A stretch of 64,000 nucleotides of DNA. Source: G963662605 sp963667005. GTDB lineage: Bacteria > Bacteroidota > Ignavibacteria > Ignavibacteriales > Ignavibacteriaceae. Location: contig OY762937.1 of the NCBI GenBank assembly GCA_963667005.1, forward strand, positions 3,162,001-3,226,000, given 5' to 3'. The translations under genes were made by a program, and so were the position numbers. A model generated the notes under the pieces. The model saw only the letters and a list, made by a program, of their open reading frames with translations. It was not told where the DNA came from and did no database searches. Shown piece by piece: positions 51,803-60,996 of this stretch. Positions within the stretch are counted from its first letter, which is position 1; every line of letters starts with the position of its first letter.

Positions 51803-52587
51803 AACCAGAAGGTCACCTTTACTAAAACCATATCGGTAATTAAAATTAAGAGTGATGAAACGACAACTGCCGTTGTAGAGGCCAATCCGACACCTTCGGT
51901 ACCTTTATCTGCATTAAAGCCTTTAAAGGAGCCAACTAATCCGACGATATAACCAAAAATAAGTGTCTTTCCGAGTCCGGGGATCAAGTCGCCGAATTTT
52001 ATTGATTCTATGACCGCGCCGATATACAACTTGACCGTCATCGGCTGGATGAGTAAAATTGAAATGTAACAGCCGATTATAGATAGAAAGATCACATACA
52101 TCGTTAATATGGGGAGAATCATTGTTGTGGCAATAACCCGAGTTACAACAAGATATTTGAACGGGTTGATCGCAGATACTTCCATTGCATCTATTTGTTC
52201 AGTCACTTTCATCGAGCCGAGTTCAGCACCAATACCCGAGCTGACGCGCCCTGCGAAAATAAGCGCAGTAATTACAGGGCCGAGCTCACGGACAACCGAA
52301 ATTGATACCATCGCCGGGAGAAAAGATTCGGCGCCGAAACGCGCGAGAACCGGCTGGCTTTGCATCGCTAATACCAGTCCTATTATGATACCGGTAACAC
52401 TGACAATCGGCATGGTCTTAACACCAAGCTCATACATGTGTCTGGCAATTTCGGCAAAATCATAGGGTGGAAGAAGGCACTCTTTAAAGAAACGCAGCAT
52501 GAAAACGTTCATATTACCAAAGTCTCTGAAAAACTGTATAATTCCGCTTTCAAATTCCGATAGATTTGATGAGTTTTTTTGTTCCAC
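51787..52587 (-). CDS. mlaE: MlaE-like permease
   Basis: A 266-residue integral membrane protein of the MlaE family with about five helices. Landmarks: 'VVRELGPVITALIFAGRVSS', 'GIGAELGSMKVTEQIDAMEV', 'PFKYLVVTRVIATTMILPIL' and 'KSLIFGYIVGLVGSFKGFNA' -type ending (here 'KTLIFGYIVGLVGSFKG'). It is the permease of the phospholipid transporter encoded with mlaF and mlaD. It starts the operon; a divergent 162-bp gap separates it from sucD. Confidence 0.93.
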   Translation of the reverse strand: MEQKNSSNLSEFESGIIQFFRDFGNMNVFMLRFFKECLLPPYDFAEIARHMYELGVKTMPIVSVTGIIIGLVLAMQSQPVLARFGAESFLPAMVSISVVRELGPVITALIFAGRVSSGIGAELGSMKVTEQIDAMEVSAINPFKYLVVTRVIATTMILPILTMYVIFLSIIGCYISILLIQPMTVKLYIGAVIESIKFGDLIPGLGKTLIFGYIVGLVGSFKGFNADKGTEGVGLASTTAVVVSSLLILITDMVLVKVTFWLWPMN

Positions 52588-52749
52588 TTTGGAAGTAATC
52601 CGGTTCTTTCAAAAAAAATTAAAATATCATATTAATATAAAACGATTTTGAAAATATTACTCTCTCTAAAAAGCTGTTTTTTATTAAAAATATTGCGGAA
52701 AATGATTATTTTTAAAAGATATATAAATTTCTAACCGCGAGGATGTTGC

Positions 52750-53685
52750 ATGAGTATTCTGATAGATAAAAAGACTCGATTAGTTGTTCAAGGAATTACA
52801 GGCGGCGAAGGTTCATTCCACACTAAACAAATGGTGGAATACGGAACAAAAGTAGTTGCCGGTGTTACTCCGGGAAAAGGTGGAACGGATTACGAAGGTA
52901 TCCCCATCTTTAATACCGTTAAAGAAGCAGTTGAAAATAAAAAGGCGAACGCGTCTGTAATTTTTGTCCCTCCCCCATTTGCAGCCGATGCAATTTTAGA
53001 AGCAGTTGATGCAGGCATCAAACTGATCATTTGTATCACCGAAGGAATCCCGACAAACGATATGCTTAAAGCATATCATGCAGTCAAGGCTGCCGGCGTT
53101 GTCCTCATTGGACCGAACTGCCCCGGTGTTATCTCTCCCGGAAAGTCTAAAATCGGTATCATGCCCGGTTTTATTCATAAACAAGGTAGAATCGGTGTCG
53201 TTTCGAGAAGCGGAACCTTGACCTATGAAGCGGTTAAACAATTGACCGATTTGAAAATCGGCCAATCAACATGCGTTGGTATCGGCGGCGATCCGATTAT
53301 CGGCTCAAAGTTTTTGGACATCATCAAACTGTTCAATGATGATCCGAACACAGATGGCATTGTAATGATTGGCGAAATCGGAGGCACTGCAGAAGAAGAA
53401 GCAGCAGCCTATATCAAAAAGAAAGTCACCAAACCCGTTGTCGGCTTTATTGCAGGTGTTACAGCACCTCCAGGCAGAAGAATGGGACATGCAGGCGCAA
53501 TTATCTCCGGCGGAAAAGGAACTGCTACTGAAAAAATGGCTGCCATGAAAAAAGCCGGCATCCATGTAGTTGAAAGCCCGGCTGAAATCGGTGTTACTAT
53601 GAAAAAAGCCCTCGATGAAGTGAAAGCAAAACCGGCTTCTAAAAAAGAATCGTCAAAAGACAAAAAGAAAAAGAAGAAAAAATAA
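52750..53685 (+). CDS. sucD: succinyl-CoA synthetase alpha subunit with Lys-rich tail
   Basis: A 311-residue TCA-cycle enzyme subunit: 'LVVQGITGGEGSFHTKQMVE' (CoA binding), 'ICITEGIPTNDMLKAYHAV', 'GPNCPGVISPGKSKIGIMPG', 'GVVSRSGTLTYEAVKQLTDL' and the phosphorylated His H247 in 'GRRMGHAGAII'. The last 20 residues hold 12 lysines (ending with a run of seven), which is not part of the family core. The beta subunit gene is not adjacent. Confidence 0.93.
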   Translation: MSILIDKKTRLVVQGITGGEGSFHTKQMVEYGTKVVAGVTPGKGGTDYEGIPIFNTVKEAVENKKANASVIFVPPPFAADAILEAVDAGIKLIICITEGIPTNDMLKAYHAVKAAGVVLIGPNCPGVISPGKSKIGIMPGFIHKQGRIGVVSRSGTLTYEAVKQLTDLKIGQSTCVGIGGDPIIGSKFLDIIKLFNDDPNTDGIVMIGEIGGTAEEEAAAYIKKKVTKPVVGFIAGVTAPPGRRMGHAGAIISGGKGTATEKMAAMKKAGIHVVESPAEIGVTMKKALDEVKAKPASKKESSKDKKKKKKK

Positions 53686-53713
53686 ACTACAATCTGTTTT
53701 AAGGAGTAAAATT

Positions 53714-54130
53714 TTGACAAATAGAACTTTAGCAATCATCAAGCCTGACGCCGTTAAAAATAATAACATCGGTGAAATTATTTCTATGATCAATAAAGCC
53801 GGTTTTAAAATTCTCGGCTTAAAGATGATTCATCTTTCGACAAGTTCCGCAAAAGCATTTTACGAAGTGCACAAAGACCGTCCGTTTTATAACGACCTCG
53901 TTGCTTTCATGACTTCAGGCCCTTGTGTTCCTATCGCGTTGGAGAAAGAGAATGCTGTTGCCGATTACAGAAAACTTATCGGCGCCACTGATCCTGCCCA
54001 GGCTGAAGATGGTACTGTCCGCAAATTATACGCGACAAGTAAGTCTGAAAATGCAGTTCACGGTTCAGACTCAGACGAAAACGCGGCAATTGAAATTGCG
54101 CATTTCTTTTCGAAGAATGAACTCTTATAA
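53714..54130 (+). CDS. ndk: nucleoside diphosphate kinase
   Basis: A 138-residue kinase balancing NTP pools. Landmarks: 'TLAIIKPDAVKNNNIGEIIS', 'FYEVHKDRPFYNDLVAFMTS', 'GPCVPIALEKENAVADYRKL', and H116 in 'NAVHGSDSDENAAIEIAHFF'. It starts with TTG at 53714, 7 bp after AAGGAG; no other start fits the family N terminus. It lies 28 bp after sucD. Confidence 0.95.
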   Translation: MTNRTLAIIKPDAVKNNNIGEIISMINKAGFKILGLKMIHLSTSSAKAFYEVHKDRPFYNDLVAFMTSGPCVPIALEKENAVADYRKLIGATDPAQAEDGTVRKLYATSKSENAVHGSDSDENAAIEIAHFFSKNELL

Positions 54131-54143
54131 TTTCGAGTACTAA

Positions 54144-54686
54144 TTGAAAATCTGGAAAAGGCTCAGCAGCAAAGTAGTATTCAAAAATAAATTCTGGTCA
54201 TACGTTCTTGATGAGTATGCAATCGGAGATGATATAAAAGGTGAATATCATTACTGCCATACACCGGGTTCAACTTTGATTATCCCGATGCTTGACGATA
54301 ACCGGTTTGTACTCATTAAACAATATAGGTATCTCAATCAAAATTTCAGCATTGAGTTCCCTTGTGGAGGAGTTGCAGAAAATCTTTCACGCGAAGATAA
54401 TGCGCGGAAAGAACTTCGCGAGGAGTGCGGCTATGACGCTGAGAAGCTGACCAAACTCGGAGAATTCTCTCCATTTACAGGAGCCTCAGATGAAATGTGC
54501 TGGGTGTTCCTTGGACAGAATCTGAGGGAAGATCCTTTGCCTGCAGATGCTACCGAAGAATTTGAGATTATCATATTATCAAGGGCAGAGATCGAAGATA
54601 TGATCAAAAAAAATGTTATTTGGGATGGCCTTTCATTGGCCGCCTGGTCTCTGTTTCAACCCGTGCTTCAAAAATCAGCCGTTTAG
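54144..54686 (+). CDS. Nudix hydrolase
   Basis: A 180-residue Nudix protein close to ADP-ribose/sugar-nucleotide pyrophosphatases ('SIEFPCGGVAENLSREDNAR', 'KELREECGYDAEKLTKLGEF'). Against the box GX5EX7REUXEEXGU, the early Glu is Leu and the Arg is Lys, while the metal-binding EEs ('ELREE') remain. Substrate uncertain. It starts with TTG at 54144, 13 bp after ndk. Confidence 0.88.
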   Translation: MKIWKRLSSKVVFKNKFWSYVLDEYAIGDDIKGEYHYCHTPGSTLIIPMLDDNRFVLIKQYRYLNQNFSIEFPCGGVAENLSREDNARKELREECGYDAEKLTKLGEFSPFTGASDEMCWVFLGQNLREDPLPADATEEFEIIILSRAEIEDMIKKNVIWDGLSLAAWSLFQPVLQKSAV

Positions 54687-54713
54687 CAATAAGCGCTTAA
54701 TGTAAGGACTTCT

Positions 54714-55766
54714 ATGAAAAAGTTAATAATAATTCTCCTGCTGCCGTTTATCGTATTTTTCTATGACGGTTGTAAAAAGAACGAGAATCATCCGGCTGGT
54801 GAGACAACTGCCTCATTGGACCTCACAAAGATGAAATCCTCCCCTCTTCCTGATAATGAAGCCCAAAATCTGATATTCAAGTATAACCTCGCAAAGGGAA
54901 GTTCGTATACATATAAACTGACTTCAATTACTGAAGATGCCGGAACACTTGTAGCCGATACAGTCATTAACGGGAAAAATTCTCAGAATCTCGTATACAC
55001 CGTATCGTTCACGACAAATGAAATAGACGAGGATAAGGTATTAGACCTTACCTTTACAGTTAAAGCAATTAATCTGACCGCCAATATTGAGGACAAAACG
55101 ATAACCTACCAGAGCGGTTCACAATTAGATTCTATAAGCAAATTACGTTTCTCCGAATATGAAGCTCTGATAAATAACTCCTTCGGTTTGCGTATAAAAC
55201 AGGATGGAGAAATAGTTGAACTTTATAAAACCGGAAAAATCATTGATAAGTTGCTCGCCCTCCAGGGATTAAAAGATTCGGTGAAGCCATCCGAGAAGAA
55301 AGTCCTTCAACAAAAAATGGAAGAAGCAGGTTTGAAACCGATTATCCAGCAAGTTTTCAGAAGGCTGAACTCTGAGGCTGTTTCAAAAGGCAATTCATGG
55401 AGCATTGAACAGCCCTTTTTGAATCTTGGCATTGTTGGCTTTGATTTCAAAAACGTCTTCACGTTGAAAAGTGTTGATAAATTTAATGACGATAAAGTTG
55501 CAACGTTAGCGGTGAGAATTGATGCAAAATCAAAGCTATCACCTCAGGCACAAAAGACTTCACTCAAGGTCAATAAGGCTGAGCTAACTGGAGAAGGAAC
55601 CGTCTATTTCAATATATCAAAAAATGTAATCCATCAGTCAAAGACAAAGGTGGTGCTTGCAACATCAGTAAACGGCGTTGTACCGACACCTCGTGGTCCT
55701 AAAAAGTTATCTACGCAAAAGACGGTAACAACTACCAATATTCTGGAAATTCAGGAATTCAAATAG
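54714..55766 (+). CDS. lipoprotein of unknown function (DUF6263-like)
   Basis: A 350-residue lipoprotein: the signal 'MKKLIIILLLPFIVFFYDGC' gives a lipidated Cys. The mature part is beta-rich ('LIFKYNLAKGSSYTYKLTSI', 'FGLRIKQDGEIVELYK', 'GNSWSIEQPFLNLGI', 'LTGEGTVYFNISKNVIHQSK'), resembling DUF6263-type proteins, which is as far as I can identify it. It lies 27 bp after the Nudix gene. Confidence 0.7.
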   Translation: MKKLIIILLLPFIVFFYDGCKKNENHPAGETTASLDLTKMKSSPLPDNEAQNLIFKYNLAKGSSYTYKLTSITEDAGTLVADTVINGKNSQNLVYTVSFTTNEIDEDKVLDLTFTVKAINLTANIEDKTITYQSGSQLDSISKLRFSEYEALINNSFGLRIKQDGEIVELYKTGKIIDKLLALQGLKDSVKPSEKKVLQQKMEEAGLKPIIQQVFRRLNSEAVSKGNSWSIEQPFLNLGIVGFDFKNVFTLKSVDKFNDDKVATLAVRIDAKSKLSPQAQKTSLKVNKAELTGEGTVYFNISKNVIHQSKTKVVLATSVNGVVPTPRGPKKLSTQKTVTTTNILEIQEFK

Positions 55767-55911
55767 GATATTGTGATATAAATCTATAGTGTTTAATTTA
55801 TTATATCCATATATTTCATCCAAAATGCGATTTTGATATATTAAGTTGAATCAAAAAATCTCTTTTCGAAAGCGAAAAGCAAGATTATTGCATCAGGAAA
55901 AGATTGAGCTT

Positions 55912-58674
55912 ATGGCAACAAACAGAACAAACGCGACAATCATAGATTACATTTACGACCCCGAAACACTTTTCGAGGATAAAAAGGCTACGCGGTTTAA
56001 GCGTGAATCAAATGAAAATCTGATACTACCGCTGCGTGTAATCACTCTGCTTATTGCTGTTTCCGGATTATTCTCAATGGTGTTTGAAGTCCGCCACTTT
56101 TCAAAATTCTCGCTGGATATATATTTTACCCGTTTAAGCGCCACTGTTATCTCATTTGCAATCCTTACTATTTTATATTCACGTCATGCACTCAAGAGGC
56201 CGATACTCCTTGTCCATATTCTTTTAATGACGATTATTTGTTCAAGCGGATACATGATCTATCGTATCCCTTCAACTCTCATCGTGAACTCCCAAATTGT
56301 CGGTTTAATGATCTTTACTTCAGCGTTATTTTTAAGCTGGGAGTTGAAACATCAGATCATTGTGGCAATTTACTACAATATAGTTTTCGCTTCGGCGATT
56401 CTGCTGAATGACAGGGTAATTTATTTTCTCCCGAACATGTATGAGTCCGTGCTGTTCGTACTATTCCTCAGTGTAATATCCGTCATTGGCAGCGCGGTTA
56501 ACTATCGTTTGCGCGTTGAATTAGCCGACCAGTCATTCCGGGTAAAACTCTCAGAGAAAAAATTCCGCTCCATTTTCGAACACTCTGCTGAAGGTATTTT
56601 TCAAACCAGTCCGGAAGGAAAATTTCTCACAGTTAATCCGTCACTTGTTACTATGCTCGGATATGGATCTGAAGCCGAGCTAAAGAAAGCCGACATTGCA
56701 CGTGATATATATTTTTCACCGACTGATAGAGATCGGCTATTAACAATTTTGCTGCACAAAGGCGAAATTTCGAATTACCGACTAACACTCAAACGCAAGG
56801 ATGGAAGCCGGATTATCGTACGTGCCGAAGAGCGGCTCATCAGGGACGAAAACGATGAGAAGATCTACCTTGAAGGTAGCATTACCGATATAACACAGCA
56901 AGCTGTTCTCGAAGAAGAGCAACTGAAAATCCGCGAAGAACTTGAGTTTGAGAAATTAAAATCCGATCAACTTGCACGCGAAGCGGTTAAGTCAAGTGAG
57001 ATAAAAAGCCAATTTCTTGCTAACATGAGCCATGAAATCCGTACACCAATAAACGGTGTTATCGGATTCCTCACTCTTATTGAAAGCGGCGCCTATAAAG
57101 ATAAAACAGAGCTTGAAGATTTCATTACCACTGCAAAAACCTCAGCTGAGACGCTGCTTGATCTCGTTAATGATATTTTGGACTTTTCGAAAATTGAAGC
57201 CGGAAAAATGGAGCTTGAGGAGATTCGATTCAGTTTCCAGAAAGTCGTCAATGATGCGCTTAGCATGGTTGCACCGCGTGCACATGAAAAAGGCCTGCGT
57301 ATCATTATTGACATTGACCGGCACCTCCCTACATATCTACTGGGTGACTCAACTCGTTTGCGCCAGATATTCCTTAACCTTTTATCTAACGCGGTGAAGT
57401 TTACAAACAAAGGCGAAATTAAAATTATCGTTCAATCTGAAAAGATTGGCAATGAAAAGGTGAAAATTTTATCCTCGGTGAGAGATTCCGGTGTTGGAAT
57501 TCCCGAGGAAAAAATTGCTCACTTATTCCAGCCTTTCTCACAAGTTGATGGCTCCCACACGAGAAAATTCGGTGGTACGGGCTTAGGTCTGGTGATTTGT
57601 AAAGAGCTTGCCAACATGATGAATGGCTCAATTTGGGTTGAAAGTGATATGGGTAAAGGCAGTACATTCTCATTCACTTGCGTATTGAAATACGAGAAAC
57701 AAGCGAGTTTCCTTGATAAATTACGTAACCGTACGACACCCGAACCTTCGAAACAACCTGCACCTTCAGTAGTTGTTCCGTTACTTGCAAAAGATAATGA
57801 ATATGTAAAACTCCAGCGTGAAAAGTTCAACATACTTGTTGCAGAAGATAACGCAGTTAACAAAAAGGTTGTATTGAGAATTCTTGAAGCTGCCGGCTTC
57901 CCTGCTTCGGCAGTATCCAATGGTCTTGAAGCATTGCAAACAGTATCAGCGAACAGAGATAAATATAATCTGATATTGATGGATGTGCAGATGCCTGAAA
58001 TGGACGGATTTACGGCCACACAGCAAATCCGCCTGCTTGGTGCAGAAATGACAAGGCTTCCGATAGTCGCCCTTACGGCACATGCCCAACAAAGCGATAG
58101 AGAAAAATGTCTTGCTGCCGGTATGAGTGATTACTTATCCAAACCTATCAAGAACCAGGAATTGGTTACTATGTTGGACAAGTGGCTGGAAATTGACTAC
58201 TCCTCTCCATCATTGCAAAAAGATGTTGAAACGGAAGAAAGTACACCTTTTATTGACATTACTGCAGCTGAAAGCACAGCCGAGGTTGAAGAAACTCCTG
58301 TAGTTGCTCCTCCTGTAATTGCTGCTCCTGTACAGAATCCGGTTGAGATATTTAATGTTGAGCATTTCAAGACGATCAGCCTGGATGACGCTGAATTTAA
58401 AAAAGAACTATTAAATACTTTTATTGGCGATACACAAAAACGTCTTGACCATCTTAGAGATTCATTCAGTGCTGGAGAAATCAATGCGCTGATTTCAGAA
58501 AGTCACACGATAAAAGGTGCCAGTTACTCAATTGGTGCTACTGCAATGGGTGACATCGCCAAAGAAATTGAATTTGCCGGCAAGAATAATGAGCTTGAAA
58601 ACATGAACAACCTGATTTCAAGATTATACAATGCTTATGATGACCTGATCTCAGTGTTGCAGGCTTATTTATAA
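55912..58674 (+). CDS. hybrid sensor histidine kinase (TM-PAS-HisKA-HATPase-REC-HPt)
   Basis: I set the start at the ATG at 55912; a TTG at 55846 would add 22 residues. In this numbering, about six membrane helices span 38-195 and PAS about 215-330 ('FRSIFEHSAEGIFQTSPEGK'). H374 is in 'ANMSHEIRTPINGVIGF'. The HATPase has 'NLLSNAVKFTN' and 'GGTGLGLVICKEL'. A receiver has 'VAEDNAVNKKVV' and 'ILMDVQMPEMDGF', and an HPt domain has H865 in 'ISESHTIKGASYS'. It is a complete built-in phosphorelay of unknown signal and output. Confidence 0.9.
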   Translation: MATNRTNATIIDYIYDPETLFEDKKATRFKRESNENLILPLRVITLLIAVSGLFSMVFEVRHFSKFSLDIYFTRLSATVISFAILTILYSRHALKRPILLVHILLMTIICSSGYMIYRIPSTLIVNSQIVGLMIFTSALFLSWELKHQIIVAIYYNIVFASAILLNDRVIYFLPNMYESVLFVLFLSVISVIGSAVNYRLRVELADQSFRVKLSEKKFRSIFEHSAEGIFQTSPEGKFLTVNPSLVTMLGYGSEAELKKADIARDIYFSPTDRDRLLTILLHKGEISNYRLTLKRKDGSRIIVRAEERLIRDENDEKIYLEGSITDITQQAVLEEEQLKIREELEFEKLKSDQLAREAVKSSEIKSQFLANMSHEIRTPINGVIGFLTLIESGAYKDKTELEDFITTAKTSAETLLDLVNDILDFSKIEAGKMELEEIRFSFQKVVNDALSMVAPRAHEKGLRIIIDIDRHLPTYLLGDSTRLRQIFLNLLSNAVKFTNKGEIKIIVQSEKIGNEKVKILSSVRDSGVGIPEEKIAHLFQPFSQVDGSHTRKFGGTGLGLVICKELANMMNGSIWVESDMGKGSTFSFTCVLKYEKQASFLDKLRNRTTPEPSKQPAPSVVVPLLAKDNEYVKLQREKFNILVAEDNAVNKKVVLRILEAAGFPASAVSNGLEALQTVSANRDKYNLILMDVQMPEMDGFTATQQIRLLGAEMTRLPIVALTAHAQQSDREKCLAAGMSDYLSKPIKNQELVTMLDKWLEIDYSSPSLQKDVETEESTPFIDITAAESTAEVEETPVVAPPVIAAPVQNPVEIFNVEHFKTISLDDAEFKKELLNTFIGDTQKRLDHLRDSFSAGEINALISESHTIKGASYSIGATAMGDIAKEIEFAGKNNELENMNNLISRLYNAYDDLISVLQAYL

Positions 58675-58712
58675 AAACTGAAGAGTAGAACAGTAGATTT
58701 GCAGGTTTTATT

Positions 58713-59705
58713 TTGACATTACAGCACATGCAGAGGATTTTAATTGTCCGCTTTACCTCGTTAGGAGATGTATTATTGACAACTCCGTTGGTTAGAGCAA
58801 TTAAGACACAATATCCGCATATCAAGATTGATTTTTGTGTTCTTGATACTCTTGCACAAGTTGTCGAACATAACCCGTATATAGACAACCTTATTTTGTA
58901 TTCAAAGCTGGATGATAAACAACCCGGATTCCAAAAGCAGATTACAGATGCGAATTATGATCTGATACTTGATCTTCAAAATAATCTGCGAAGCTCCCGG
59001 TTGCTCTCCCCTGTCAGATCAAAAGTTAAAAAGTTTAGTAAACACAGCCTCAAAAAATGGCTGTTGGTAAACTTTAAAATCAATCTCATGCAAAATTTGC
59101 CACCGATACCTGAAAGGTACGCAAATGTAATTCCTGACCTAATGCTTGATAAAAAGAGTCTAGATTTATATTTGCCTGAAGATATAAACTCAAAGCTGCC
59201 TCCAGGATTCCAATATATCGGATTTTGCCCGGGCTCAAAACACTATACAAAAATGTGGCCGTATGATTATTACATTGAGCTGGGAGAAATTCTATTTTTG
59301 CATAAGTATAAAGTTGTTTTATTCGGCGGGAAAGGTGATACGTCAATCTGTAAACTGATTGCTGAACATTTGCCTGATGCTATTAATTTATGCAATGATG
59401 ACAAGCTTTATGAGACAGCAGTCAACATGAAACAATGCAAAGCGATTATCTGCAACGATTCCGGCTTAATGCATGTAGCCTCAGCCGTTGATATTCCACT
59501 GATTTCAATTTTTGGTTCAACAGTAAAAGAATTCGGCTTTGCACCCTATAACGCCAGGGCTCAGGTGATGCAGGTTGACCACCTTGATTGCAGGCCTTGT
59601 ACACATATCGGACGCGACACGTGTCCGAAAAAAAACTTTCAATGTATGCTCAGAATTACTCCAGCAACTATTTTCCAACAACTTAATCATCTTTTGGTTT
59701 CATAA
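58713..59705 (+). CDS. glycosyltransferase family 9 (heptosyltransferase-like)
   Basis: A 330-residue GT9 protein: 'ILIVRFTSLGDVLLTTPLVR', 'YDLILDLQNNLRSSRLL', 'IGFCPGSKHYTKMWPYDYYI' and 'KAIICNDSGLMHVASAVDIP' match ADP-heptose:LPS heptosyltransferases (WaaC/WaaF). It likely adds an LPS core sugar. It starts with TTG at 58713 after AGG (an ATG at 58728 is possible) and abuts waaA directly. Confidence 0.88.
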   Translation: MTLQHMQRILIVRFTSLGDVLLTTPLVRAIKTQYPHIKIDFCVLDTLAQVVEHNPYIDNLILYSKLDDKQPGFQKQITDANYDLILDLQNNLRSSRLLSPVRSKVKKFSKHSLKKWLLVNFKINLMQNLPPIPERYANVIPDLMLDKKSLDLYLPEDINSKLPPGFQYIGFCPGSKHYTKMWPYDYYIELGEILFLHKYKVVLFGGKGDTSICKLIAEHLPDAINLCNDDKLYETAVNMKQCKAIICNDSGLMHVASAVDIPLISIFGSTVKEFGFAPYNARAQVMQVDHLDCRPCTHIGRDTCPKKNFQCMLRITPATIFQQLNHLLVS

Positions 59706-60995
59706 ATGCAGCTAATTTGGTTATCTCTCTATAATATACTCATCATCCCCGTACTTTACATAGGGTTCCAACTTGGTTCAATATTTAATAAAAAGATCAA
59801 GCGTGGTATTACTGGACGAAAGGACCTCCTCGAAACGCTGCGGGTTAAAATCGGTAATCTTGATAGTACGAAACCGCTTATATGGTTTCATTCTTCATCA
59901 TTAGGTGAATTCGAGCAGGCAAAACCAATTCTTGAGGAGTTTAGGAATAAACTTTCCGTTAACATTCTCGTTACATTCTTTTCACCATCGGGATATGAGA
60001 ATGCAAAGAATTATCCCTTCGCGGATATCATAACATATATACCGTTTGATTTATACAGCAGTGCCCGTGAATTTGTTGATATATGTAATCCACAAGCTGC
60101 AATCGTAATGCGATACGATTTATGGCCTAACCATGTGTATTTTCTCCATAAAAAGAATATTCCGGTATTTTTGGTAGATGCCACTTTGCGTGCGGATAGT
60201 TTACGTAACCGTGCCGGCATCAAATCATTTCACAAACAACTGTTTTCTCAACTATCAGGAATACTGACGGTTTCTGAAAGTGATATGATTAATTTCTCCA
60301 AGTTTATCCAGAATAAAAACATCTTACAGGCAGTTGGTGATACACGGTTTGACCGCGTAGAACAAAAATCCATTGCCGCCAAAGAAAGAAATCTCATCCG
60401 TCCGGAGATATTCAAAGGGAAAAGAGTTTTTGTATTAGGCAGTACATGGAGTGAAGATGAGGACGTGCTGTTCCCTGTTATCAAAAAACTACTTCAAAAT
60501 CACGAATCACTGCTCTTTATCGTAGTGCCTCATGAGCCGACTGAAACGCACATTGATAAAATAGAACAGGACTTCGGATCCGAAATAGCAACTATCCGGT
60601 TTTCATTCCTCAATGACTATCAGAACCAGCCAATTGTTATTGTTGATTCGATCGGCATTCTGTTGACTCTTTATTTTTATGCAGACATCGCCTTTGTCGG
60701 TGGAAGTTTTAAGAGCAGCATTCACAATGTATTAGAAGCTGCTGTATACGGCATTCCAGTGGTTTTTGGCCCAAAGATTCAGACATCCCAGGAAGCGCAG
60801 GAGCTTGCCAGAATAGGTGCCGGTTTCATGGTGAAAAATAAATCCGAGCTTTACCGGGTATTCAATACGTTTTTAACGGATGAAGAAAGCAGAAAAAAAA
60901 GCGGCGCTATTGCTCTTGAGTACATTCAAAAAAATGTAGGAGCAACACAGCGGATTGTCAATTTTATCATGCCGTTCCTTCGGAACAAAGCATAG
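59706..60995 (+). CDS. waaA: 3-deoxy-D-manno-octulosonic-acid transferase
   Basis: The Kdo transferase (KdtA/WaaA), 429 residues, which adds Kdo to lipid A. Family stretches: 'LIWFHSSSLGEFEQAKPILE', 'ILVTFFSPSGYENAKNYPFA', 'FILHKKNIPVFLVDATLRAD' region, 'GILTVSESDMINFSKF', 'FVLGSTWSEDEDVLFPVIK', 'FVGGSFKSSIHNVLEAAVYG'. An N-terminal membrane anchor precedes it. It starts straight after the heptosyltransferase stop and ends 1 bp from the convergent NfeD gene. Confidence 0.93.
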   Translation: MQLIWLSLYNILIIPVLYIGFQLGSIFNKKIKRGITGRKDLLETLRVKIGNLDSTKPLIWFHSSSLGEFEQAKPILEEFRNKLSVNILVTFFSPSGYENAKNYPFADIITYIPFDLYSSAREFVDICNPQAAIVMRYDLWPNHVYFLHKKNIPVFLVDATLRADSLRNRAGIKSFHKQLFSQLSGILTVSESDMINFSKFIQNKNILQAVGDTRFDRVEQKSIAAKERNLIRPEIFKGKRVFVLGSTWSEDEDVLFPVIKKLLQNHESLLFIVVPHEPTETHIDKIEQDFGSEIATIRFSFLNDYQNQPIVIVDSIGILLTLYFYADIAFVGGSFKSSIHNVLEAAVYGIPVVFGPKIQTSQEAQELARIGAGFMVKNKSELYRVFNTFLTDEESRKKSGAIALEYIQKNVGATQRIVNFIMPFLRNKA

Positions 60996-60996
60996 A

